This document shows, piece after piece, positions 57,068 to 64,000 of a stretch of 64,000 bases of DNA (within the stretch, counting starts at the first letter, position 1; each line of letters starts with the position of its first letter). Position numbers and translations under genes: made by a program. The notes beneath the pieces are model-generated. The model was not told where the DNA came from. It ran no database searches and worked only from the letters and a program-made list of their open reading frames with translations. This DNA is from Bacteroidales bacterium (GTDB taxonomy: Bacteria > Bacteroidota > Bacteroidia > Bacteroidales > WCHB1-69): NCBI GenBank assembly GCA_017535665.1, contig JAFXTS010000012.1, forward strand, positions 124,001 to 188,000, in the 5' to 3' direction.

Positions 57068-58300
57068 ATGAAACAGACATTATTGCAGCGGTTTTCCAGT
57101 TACATGGCCATCGCCACCACCTCTGATGAAAACTCCACCACCTATCCGAGCACCCCGAACCAGCTTGTCTTCGGCGATTTTTTGGTAGAAGAACTGAAGC
57201 GGATCGGTCTTTCGGAAGTGAAGAAAGACGAATACGGCTATGTGACAGCCACCCTGCCCGCCAACTGCGACATGGAGCTGCCGGTAGTCGGTTTCATCGC
57301 GCACTTCGACACGGCCCCCGACATGCCCGGTGCCAAAGAGCCGCGCATCATTGAGAACTATGACGGAAAAGACATCCTGCTGGATGCCGAAACCCATACC
57401 GAGCTCGCCCTCACCGACTTTCCAGAACTCGCTGACTACAAGGGACAGACCTTGCTGGTAACCGACGGCAAGACCCTGCTGGGTGCGGACGACAAAGCCG
57501 GCATCGCTGAAATCGTGACGGCCATGGAATTTTTGCTGGCCCATCCCGAAATCAAGCACGGCAAAATCCGCGTGGGCTTCACCCCCGATGAAGAGATTGG
57601 ACAAGGGGTTAAGTATTTCGATGTCAAAGGATTCGGTTGCGATTTCGCCTATACCATGGACGGTGGTGCCATCGGCGAACTGGAGTATGAGAACTTCAAT
57701 GCCGCCAGCGCCAACATCAAGATTCAAGGAAGAAACATTCACCCCGGCTATGCGAAAAATAAGATGGTGAACGCCCAGCTGATTGCCATGGAGTTCAACA
57801 GCATGCTGCCGGAAGCCCAGAAGCCCCAATACACCCAAGATTACGAAGGCTTCTACCTGCTCGTTCACATGGAAGGCACAGTGGAGAACGCCAGTCTCAC
57901 CTACATCATCCGCGACCACGACCGTGCCAAATTTGAAGAGAAGAAGCAGTTCATGCAGAACATCACCCGCTACCTGAATGGAAAATACGGCGAACGTATC
58001 ACCTGCGAACTTAAAGACCAATATTATAATATGCGCGAAAAGGTGGAGCCCGTCTTCCACGTGGTGACATTGGCCGAGAAGGCCATGGAGGCCGTGGGCG
58101 TGAAACCTGTGGTGCAACCCATTCGTGGCGGCACCGACGGAGCCAACCTTTCGTTCAAGGGTCTCCCCTGCCCCAACATCTTCGCGGGCGGCCACAATTT
58201 CCACGGCAAATACGAGTATGTGCCGCTGGAATCCATGGTCAAAGCCACCGAAGTCATCGTTAAAATGATAGAGATTTTGGGAAGCGGCAAAAAGTGGTAA
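57068..58300 (+). CDS. pepT: peptidase T (tripeptide aminopeptidase)
   Basis: 410 residues, the usual length for this M20B zinc enzyme. Metal ligands are seen in [13 protein letters not shown] (His), [12 protein letters not shown] (bridging Asp), [10 protein letters not shown] (catalytic Glu pair) and [14 protein letters not shown]. Substrate-binding blocks [20 protein letters not shown] and [20 protein letters not shown] are intact. It removes the N-terminal residue from tripeptides in the cytoplasm and would complete peptide use begun by the secreted C10 and C69 peptidases. The start at 57068 follows a -7 box. Confidence 0.97.
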   Translation: MKQTLLQRFSSYMAIATTSDENSTTYPSTPNQLVFGDFLVEELKRIGLSEVKKDEYGYVTATLPANCDMELPVVGFIAHFDTAPDMPGAKEPRIIENYDGKDILLDAETHTELALTDFPELADYKGQTLLVTDGKTLLGADDKAGIAEIVTAMEFLLAHPEIKHGKIRVGFTPDEEIGQGVKYFDVKGFGCDFAYTMDGGAIGELEYENFNAASANIKIQGRNIHPGYAKNKMVNAQLIAMEFNSMLPEAQKPQYTQDYEGFYLLVHMEGTVENASLTYIIRDHDRAKFEEKKQFMQNITRYLNGKYGERITCELKDQYYNMREKVEPVFHVVTLAEKAMEAVGVKPVVQPIRGGTDGANLSFKGLPCPNIFAGGHNFHGKYEYVPLESMVKATEVIVKMIEILGSGKKW

Positions 58301-58375
58301 TGCACCACCTGCTCTTTCCAGTCGGACACTTCCGGCATCTCTTTCAAACTCATAACCCACTAAAAATCACTACTT

Positions 58376-59464
58376 ATGTCCGAATTGTATTATCGTTTGG
58401 CCTTGCAATTTCTGCCCAACCTCGGGCCGACCACCACCAAAAAACTGTTGCAACATTATGGCAGTGCGACGCAAATTTTCACTGCGAGAGACATCCGTAT
58501 GCTCTTGGGCAACCGTGCGCCTGTGCCGAAGCTGACCGACGCTATCCGCCGGCAGGTGGAGCAGGAGTTGGGTTGGATGGAGCGCAACGGCATTCAGCTC
58601 TGCTTCTGGGGCGAACCCGATTTCCCAAAAAGGCTGACCTCCTGCACCGACACGCCCTACATGTTTTATTATAAGGGGACGCCCGTCTTCAATGAGCAGA
58701 AGATGGTGGCGGTGGTGGGCACCCGCAACATCTCGCCTTACGGCAAGGAGGTAACCCGCAAAATCATTGAAGAGCTGGCGCAGTACGAGGTGTGTGTGGT
58801 GAGCGGCCTCGCGCGGGGGGTGGACACCGTGGCCCACGAGCAGGCGTTGGAGAGCGGTCTGAAGACGGTGGCAGTGCTGGGCAGCGGTCTCGGCATCATC
58901 TATCCGGACTGCAACGAGCGGCTTTCTCAACGGATTGTGGAGAAGGGCAGCGCGCTCGTGTCGGAGTTCACCTTCCGCACCAAGCCCGACCGTCAGAACT
59001 TCCCGCAGCGCAACCGCATCATCGCCGGCATGACCGATGCCACCATCGTGATGGAGACCGCCGAGAAGGGCGGGAGCATCATCACTGCCCACATCGCCAA
59101 CTCGTACAACCGTGACGTCTTTGCCGTACCGGGCAGCATCCTCTCCCCCACCCAGAGCGGCTGCCACGCCCTCATCCGAAAAAATGTGGCCGCCCTCGTC
59201 ACCTCCGGCGCCGACGTGGCCGAACTGATGGGATGGGACATGGATGCGCCCAAGGCAGTGCAACGCAGTCTGTTTGTGGAACTCACCCCTGAGGAGCAGG
59301 AAGCAAGCGACCTTATCGCCAACCAACCCAATATCGTGATTGACGACCTGTCGGCGGCTCTGCCGCAACACACACCCTCCAAATTGGCATCGCTGCTTCT
59401 GCAGTTAGAGTTGAAAGGCGTCATCGTGTGCGAACCGGGCAAAAAATACCATCTTTTGGGTTGA
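58376..59464 (+). CDS. dprA: DNA processing protein DprA
   Basis: 362 residues. An N-terminal SAM-like region (LALQFLPNLGPTTTKKLLQH) is followed by the Rossmann core: VAVVGTRNISPYGKEVT, then VVSGLARGVDTVAHEQAL, VAVLGSGLGIIYPD and GSIITAHIANSYNRDVFAVPG. A C-terminal winged-helix-like DML1-type domain (SKLASLLLQLELKGVIVCEP) is present. DprA loads RecA onto incoming single-stranded DNA during natural transformation. It lies 75 bp after pepT. Confidence 0.97.
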   Translation: MSELYYRLALQFLPNLGPTTTKKLLQHYGSATQIFTARDIRMLLGNRAPVPKLTDAIRRQVEQELGWMERNGIQLCFWGEPDFPKRLTSCTDTPYMFYYKGTPVFNEQKMVAVVGTRNISPYGKEVTRKIIEELAQYEVCVVSGLARGVDTVAHEQALESGLKTVAVLGSGLGIIYPDCNERLSQRIVEKGSALVSEFTFRTKPDRQNFPQRNRIIAGMTDATIVMETAEKGGSIITAHIANSYNRDVFAVPGSILSPTQSGCHALIRKNVAALVTSGADVAELMGWDMDAPKAVQRSLFVELTPEEQEASDLIANQPNIVIDDLSAALPQHTPSKLASLLLQLELKGVIVCEPGKKYHLLG

Positions 59465-59519
59465 AAAGAATAATACACAAATTTTATTGAAAAGGCTTCG
59501 CCAAGTGGCAACAATTTTG

Positions 59520-59527
59520 TAATTTTG
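59520..59527 (+). promoter_or_regulatory. -7 box of the GAPDH-like gene
   Basis: TAATTTTG followed by CGGCG matches TAnnTTTG, 28 bp before ATG 59556. No well-spaced -33 element. Confidence 0.55.
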
Positions 59528-59555
59528 CGGCGTGAAACCAATTTAGCATTACAAT

Positions 59556-60806
59556 ATGAATATTATTCTGCAACAAAAAAATCTTCTCGGCATCAACGGT
59601 GCCGGACGTATTGGAAAATTAACCTTATGGCATCACCTGCTGTCGCGCAAGTTCGACGGTATCGTGCTCAATGTGGGGCGCGAGGTGGGCAAGAACTTGG
59701 AAGACCTCGTACAGTCGCTCACCACCGACTCCACCTATGGGAACTTGAGTTTCTTCTTGTACGGGCGCGCCGGCAAGCGTTGTAAGATTGAAATCGTTGA
59801 CAGAGACCAGCACATCGTGGAGATTGACGGTCTGCCCGTGAAGGTGCTGATGACCGAGCGCAACCCTCACAACATCAACTGGAAAGCCGAAGGCGTACGC
59901 GTGGTGGTGGACTGCACTGGCAAGTTCCTCGACCCCTCCCTGCCCGACAACGACGGCAAGGGCAGCATCGTAGGTCACCTGGCTGGCGGTGCTGAGCATG
60001 TGATTGCCAGCGCACCTTTCAAAATCAAGCAGACCGACTTCGACGCCACCGACACCCCGACGTTGATCTACGGCATCAACCACACCAACTTCGACCCATC
60101 GAAGCACAAGGTGATTTCTGCGGCCAGCTGTACCACCACCGGTTTGGCGCACATGATCAAACCGCTGTTGGAAGACCCCGAGACCTGCCACGTGCTGACA
60201 GCTTCGTTATCCACCGTGCATGCGGCCACCAACACACAGAGCGTGCTTGATGCTGTGCCGACCGCCGGTGCTTCCGACCTCCGCAAGAACCGTTCGGTAT
60301 TCAATAATATAATATTGTCATCCACGGGTGCAGCGAAGACCTTGGAGAAGGTGTTGCCCGAAATCGTGCATTTCGGTTTCATGGCCGACTCCATCAGAAT
60401 CCCCACGCCGTCGGTGTCGCTCATCACGCTCAACATCACCTTCAGTTCGCGCATGAACCCGCAGGGCGTGCCGTACATCTCGGGCGACTACATCCGTGAC
60501 ATTTACCGCCGTGCCGCTGCTGGTGAACAGAAAGATCTGCTCAACTTCTCAATGAAGCAGAACGTGCCGATGGACCTGCTCGGTATGCCTGCTGCCATCA
60601 CCATTGAAGGCAAGGAGATCCACACCCGCACCGGTTTCCTCAAGATTTCCACCGAGATTTTGGAATCCCTGCACCTCGCCAATATGCCTGAAATCAACAT
60701 ACCGGTCACCCATGCCAAAATACTGGGTTGGTACGACAACGAATTTGGCAGTTATGTGACCTGTTTGGGAAAATTGACCGAGTATATTTCCAATAGTTTG
60801 GACTAA
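59556..60806 (+). CDS. divergent glyceraldehyde-3-phosphate dehydrogenase
   Basis: 416 residues, about 80 longer than usual GAPDH. The N-terminal NAD loop is GINGAGRIGK. The catalytic Cys192 is in AASCTTTGLAHM (normally SCTTNC) and the catalytic His222 in STVHAATNTQ. The C-terminal WYDNEFGSYV is canonical. The nucleotide-specificity strand reads GIVLNVGRE instead of the usual AIND, losing the Asp that favours NAD. Extra segments occur near residues 125-140 (LDPSLPDNDGKGS). It probably oxidises glyceraldehyde 3-phosphate or a similar aldehyde. Whether it is the glycolytic enzyme or a specialised paralogue is open. Confidence 0.85.
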   Translation: MNIILQQKNLLGINGAGRIGKLTLWHHLLSRKFDGIVLNVGREVGKNLEDLVQSLTTDSTYGNLSFFLYGRAGKRCKIEIVDRDQHIVEIDGLPVKVLMTERNPHNINWKAEGVRVVVDCTGKFLDPSLPDNDGKGSIVGHLAGGAEHVIASAPFKIKQTDFDATDTPTLIYGINHTNFDPSKHKVISAASCTTTGLAHMIKPLLEDPETCHVLTASLSTVHAATNTQSVLDAVPTAGASDLRKNRSVFNNIILSSTGAAKTLEKVLPEIVHFGFMADSIRIPTPSVSLITLNITFSSRMNPQGVPYISGDYIRDIYRRAAAGEQKDLLNFSMKQNVPMDLLGMPAAITIEGKEIHTRTGFLKISTEILESLHLANMPEINIPVTHAKILGWYDNEFGSYVTCLGKLTEYISNSLD

Positions 60807-60964
60807 TCACTGAAGCGAGACAGCGTGGCTGCGGAAGGGCTGTCTAAATAATTATTTCATTTCCAATATTTTAAAAGACAAAATCGAAATAAATAAAAAA
60901 AATAATAGCGGGGGGTGAGATAAAAAATTTTTTTGTAATTTAGCCGCCGCAAAAATTGCAGCCT

Positions 60965-61052
60965 GGAGAGATGGCCGAGTGGTCGAAGGCGCACGCCTGG
61001 AAAGTGTGTAAACGCCGAAAGCGTTTCTAGGGTTCGAATCCCTATCTCTCCG
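60965..61052 (+). tRNA. tRNA-Ser (anticodon GGA)
   Basis: The 7-bp acceptor stem GGAGAGA/TCTCTCC closes an 88-nt type II tRNA. The anticodon stem CACGC/GTGTG holds loop CTGGAAA with anticodon GGA at 60999-61001. A long variable arm (ACGCC...) and the T-arm TAGGGTTCGAATCCCTA are present. The 3' CCA is not encoded. Confidence 0.97.
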
Positions 61053-61116
61053 CTCTTTTTATTGATAAAAAACAAAAGGAAAAATAAAAAATTATTAATC
61101 AAATTAGAACAGTATT

Positions 61117-61965
61117 ATGAAAAAACTGATTGCACTATTCACGGTTTTTAGCATCATGGCTTTCGGCATGACCTCAATGTCTTGGGCTCAAAAAGCCAAT
61201 ACGACCAAGGGTGCCAAAGAAGAAACCAAAGTAGAAGAGCAGGCTCCCGCTGAAGAAACTCCTGCTGAAACGACGGCAGAGGTGAAGCAGGTTGAGAATC
61301 CGAGCATTGAAGACAACAGCACCGCTGCTGGCACTTCACTGCACTCCACTTTGAAGACCAAATTCGCAGAAGGTGGTCCTCTGTGGATGACCTGCGTTTT
61401 GATCAGTTTGCTCTTAGGTATAGCATTCTCTATCGAACGTATTTTCTACCTCAACCTTTCCAATGTTAACGCCAGCAAGCTTTTAGCTAAGTTGGATGCT
61501 GCTCTTAACGAGGGTGGTGTTGCCAAGGCAAAAGACGTTTGCAAGGATGTGAGAGGTCCGGTTGCTACCGTTTTCCTCCAGGGTCTTTCCCACTATGATG
61601 AGGGTATGGAATCTGTTGAGAAAGCAGTGGTTGCTCATGGCGGTGTGGCCGTCGGCAAATTGGAGAAGAACCTCACCTGGATCGGCCTTTTCATGGCTTG
61701 GGGCCCGTCACTCGGTTTTATGGGTACTGTGCTCGGTATGGTGCAGGCATTCGATGATATTGAGAAACAAGGTGATATTAGCCCGACCGTTGTGGCAGGT
61801 GGTATGAAGGTTGCTCTTTTGACCACTGTGTTCGGTTTGATTACCGCTATCATCCTTCAGTTGTTCTACAACTACATTCTTTCTCGTATTGACGCCATCG
61901 TCAACAACATGGAGACGGCTACCATCGAATTCATGGATATGATGACCAAATACAACAAGAAATAA
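61117..61965 (+). CDS. exbB: MotA/TolQ/ExbB proton channel protein
   Basis: 282 residues. The signal-like N-terminus MKKLIALFTVFSIMAFGMTS and a periplasmic Ala/Glu/Thr-rich extension precede the ExbB core. The three TM segments are WMTCVLISLLLGIAFSIERI, WIGLFMAWGPSLGFMGTVLG and KVALLTTVFGLITAIILQLF. The GPSLGFMGTVLGMVQAF block is the family hallmark. With ExbD it forms the proton channel that energises TonB receptors such as that at 18338. It opens an exbB-X-exbD-exbD operon. Confidence 0.94.
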   Translation: MKKLIALFTVFSIMAFGMTSMSWAQKANTTKGAKEETKVEEQAPAEETPAETTAEVKQVENPSIEDNSTAAGTSLHSTLKTKFAEGGPLWMTCVLISLLLGIAFSIERIFYLNLSNVNASKLLAKLDAALNEGGVAKAKDVCKDVRGPVATVFLQGLSHYDEGMESVEKAVVAHGGVAVGKLEKNLTWIGLFMAWGPSLGFMGTVLGMVQAFDDIEKQGDISPTVVAGGMKVALLTTVFGLITAIILQLFYNYILSRIDAIVNNMETATIEFMDMMTKYNKK

Positions 61966-62022
61966 TTGAGCTTCAACGGATAGTGAAACATTAATCATTC
62001 CTTGAATCTTAAAAGAAATATT

Positions 62023-63063
62023 ATGACTAGAAAAATCATCAACATAATCATCTTTGCTGCCGCTGGCGTAGCCATTCTTCTGGCATTCTTCTTTGTAGGT
62101 CTCTGGAGTTCTTCCGTTGAGAACGAATCCTCTGACGTTGAGAAGGCGAATGTGACGAGCTACAAGGCCATCGGAACCCTGCAAAGCTTCGATGAAGGCA
62201 AGGCCCTTTTGGACAAGTTCCTTGCTGCCAACATCGATGATATCGGCTCCGCTGCTAAACCCGGCAAGCTGTATAATGAGATCAACCAGTATGTAGAGAA
62301 GAACCAAGTGGTTTGCGAGACCGAAGAGGCACAGGCCAGAGATTTCTTCTGCTACATGAACATCCTCAAATCCTTGAAAGAAAAGGATTTCCCGGAATTC
62401 AAGAAAAACTTCCCCCACAACATGACCAGTCTGACGGTCAATGGTGAGGGTAATGAATTCACCTTCGGCAAAGAGTATGTCGCTGCCTTCAAGAAAGTGA
62501 ATAACTACGAGGACCTGAATGCCTACATCACTGAAGAACTCACCAATGAGTACACTCAGTTCAAGAGCTCACAGTTGGACAAAGATAATCAGCTGAAGGC
62601 CGTCAAGTCGCTCCAGGCAGCTACCGACAGTATCTTTAAAATCAGCGCATTCGACAAAGAAAGCAAGAAGAACGCTCTTACCAAATTCCAGAACAACTTC
62701 ACTACCTACAAGACCAGCGAATCCCTCCTCTCCTACTCATTCACTATCATTTACATTATGTTCGCCATTGCTGGTATTGCTATTGTCTTCTTCATCATCT
62801 TTGGTGTATGCACCGACTTCAAGAACTCTTACACCATCTTGATCATTTTAGGAGGCCTTGCCATTATCGGACTGATCTGCTTCCTGATAGCCCAACCCGA
62901 TGTCAACAACATCGTCTTCGCCAAATTGTCAATTTCTCCGACTCTCGGAAAATTCATTGAGGCGGCTGCCTATATGACCTACGTCATGCTGGCCTTGGCT
63001 ATTCTGGGTATGATTTGCACCCCGATTATCGGCACCATCATCAAAAACAAAAAACTTAAATAA
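62023..63063 (+). CDS. membrane protein of unknown function in the exb operon
   Basis: 346 residues from ATG 62023 (TTG 62002 is less likely). One N-terminal helix (IINIIIFAAAGVAILLAFFF) is followed by a roughly 210-residue soluble helical domain. At the C-terminus there are three to four helices (IIYIMFAIAGIAIVFFIIFG, YTILIILGGLAIIGLICFLI, MTYVMLALAILGMICTPIIG). I do not recognise the family. Its position between exbB and exbD, 5 bp before the latter, suggests an accessory subunit of the energy-transducing complex. Confidence 0.8.
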   Translation: MTRKIINIIIFAAAGVAILLAFFFVGLWSSSVENESSDVEKANVTSYKAIGTLQSFDEGKALLDKFLAANIDDIGSAAKPGKLYNEINQYVEKNQVVCETEEAQARDFFCYMNILKSLKEKDFPEFKKNFPHNMTSLTVNGEGNEFTFGKEYVAAFKKVNNYEDLNAYITEELTNEYTQFKSSQLDKDNQLKAVKSLQAATDSIFKISAFDKESKKNALTKFQNNFTTYKTSESLLSYSFTIIYIMFAIAGIAIVFFIIFGVCTDFKNSYTILIILGGLAIIGLICFLIAQPDVNNIVFAKLSISPTLGKFIEAAAYMTYVMLALAILGMICTPIIGTIIKNKKLK

Positions 63064-63068
63064 ACATC

Positions 63069-63728
63069 ATGGCTCGTAAAGTTCCATCGATTAATACAAG
63101 TTCATCGGCAGACATCTCCTTCCTGCTGTTGACCTTCTTCCTGCTGACCTCCAATATTTCCAGCGACCAGGGTATTATGCGCCAGTTGCCGAAATATTCG
63201 AAGGATATCAAGGAGGTGGATGTGGAAATCAACACGAGGAACCTGCTCCGCGTCAAGGTCACCAACAAGAACATTGTCATGGTGGAAGGCGCGAAATGGA
63301 CGGAAAACAACTGGATCATGTTGTCGGACAACAGAACGGACGTGAACAGCACCAATGCTGCCAACTACGGCGGTGAAATCAGCAAGTTGCATGAGATTGC
63401 ATACGAATTTTTCGCCAACGCCCGTCACGAACCCGACCTGCCAGACACCAAAAGCACCCCGATTAGCGAGGCCGACTTCGGCGACTATCCCGTCACCCAA
63501 GGTGTGATTTCGCTGGAGTGCCAGAACTACGCCACCTACGAAACCTATATCAAAGTACACAACGAATTGTCAAGAGCCGTCAACAAGCTCCGCGATGAGT
63601 TGTCGAAAGAAAAATACGGCAAATCGTTCAAGGTATTGGAGGATAGTGCGGAAGAGTCTGACAAAGAGAAGGTTAAAGCCATCAAGAAGGCTATCCCGAT
63701 GAACATCTCAGAATCAAGTTCTAATTAA
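63069..63728 (+). CDS. exbD: ExbD/TolR-type biopolymer transport protein
   Basis: 219 residues, long for ExbD (about 140). The N-terminal helix SADISFLLLTFFLLTSNI contains the essential membrane Asp of the proton path. The periplasmic domain follows (DVEINTRNLLRVKV), and the C-terminus adds about 80 residues with an unusual Glu/Lys-rich stretch (LEDSAEESDKEKVKAIKKAI). It pairs with ExbB and the next ExbD. The longer periplasmic tail is common in Bacteroidales versions of this cluster. Confidence 0.93.
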   Translation: MARKVPSINTSSSADISFLLLTFFLLTSNISSDQGIMRQLPKYSKDIKEVDVEINTRNLLRVKVTNKNIVMVEGAKWTENNWIMLSDNRTDVNSTNAANYGGEISKLHEIAYEFFANARHEPDLPDTKSTPISEADFGDYPVTQGVISLECQNYATYETYIKVHNELSRAVNKLRDELSKEKYGKSFKVLEDSAEESDKEKVKAIKKAIPMNISESSSN

Positions 63729-63743
63729 ACCAAACTGTCAACT

Positions 63744-64000
63744 ATGGCACGATTCAAAAAAAGCGGCAAAAAGGAGACTCCGGAAATCAACACCGGTTCC
63801 ATGTCCGATATTATCTTCATGTTCCTCTTCTTCTTCATGGTGATTACCACCATGCGTGAGAGCGAGGCAAAGGTAAAATTCATCCCGCCGACCGCTACGG
63901 AATATCAGAAGTTGGACAAAAAGAACTCCTATACAGTCTATATGGGAGAACCTACCGTTCAGGGTGCTGCCCTCCTCGACAACTCGGTGTCCATCCAGTT
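63744..64000 (+). CDS. exbD: second ExbD/TolR-type protein (3' end outside window)
   Basis: 85 residues are visible from ATG 63744, then the window ends. RFKKSGKKETPEINTGSMSD is followed by a helix IIFMFLFFFMVITTM that again carries an Asp just before the membrane segment, like other ExbD proteins. Two exbD genes after exbB suggest a heteromeric ExbD pair. Confidence 0.9.
   Translation, partial: MARFKKSGKKETPEINTGSMSDIIFMFLFFFMVITTMRESEAKVKFIPPTATEYQKLDKKNSYTVYMGEPTVQGAALLDNSVSIQ

Overview
The window looks like chromosome of an anaerobic, fermentative Bacteroidota species, most likely an uncultured Bacteroidales lineage. Supporting signs are: promoters of the form TAnnTTTG, sometimes with an upstream TTTG or TTG; secreted proteins ending in type IX secretion (T9SS) sorting domains; a FISUMP-domain protein; C10 cysteine peptidases; a TonB receptor behind a TPP riboswitch; and an ExbB/ExbD cluster with an extra membrane protein. 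The species call is inference.

Layout. 1-2.3 kb: end of an acyl-CoA dehydrogenase, then etfB-etfA of the bifurcating sequence type. 2.3-4.1 kb: a secreted FISUMP-domain protein bracketed by two copies of one hairpin and carrying two palindromic elements inside its coding sequence. 4.1-18.2 kb: a type II fatty-acid/polyketide-like locus (three ketosynthase-fold proteins plus a related one, ACP, two hot-dog dehydratase-like proteins, a thioesterase, a glycosyltransferase and a large MMPL-acyltransferase fusion). It resembles the aryl polyene/flexirubin class but is mixed with mscL, yicC and der, and no aromatic starter enzyme is visible. 18.3-20.8 kb: TPP-riboswitch-controlled TonB receptor, presumably for thiamine or a precursor. 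20.9-34 kb: a lipoprotein, a 3510-residue C10 peptidase/beta-helix/adhesin protein and a secreted esterase, the last two with T9SS tails. 34-35.7 kb: an AbiEi/AbiEii type IV toxin-antitoxin pair. 35.9-39.7 kb: a lipoprotein, an outer-membrane protein and a second C10 peptidase. 40-40.8 kb: a short-chain dehydrogenase. 40.9-52 kb: a 3698-residue surface protein with 12 CDST-type repeats and 31 InlB-like repeats by my count. 52.3-56.9 kb: secreted endonuclease I, folP, a C69 dipeptidase and a universal stress protein, all on the minus strand. 57-61 kb: pepT, dprA, a divergent GAPDH and tRNA-Ser(GGA). 61.1-64 kb: exbB, a membrane protein, exbD and a second exbD cut by the window end.

The most unusual signal is a family of about 28-30 bp palindromes with GTAGRGRCG...CGYCYCTAC ends. 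They occur between genes and also inside coding sequences, always in the same reading frame. Three of the four coding copies lie in the same surface loop of T9SS-type C-terminal domains in three different secreted proteins. Other short repeats (TTTTCAA and AATGTACAAT types) have also become coding sequence in the esterase. These look like short mobile or expanding sequences domesticated as protein in permissive loops of exported proteins. No stretch over 300 bp lacks a gene.
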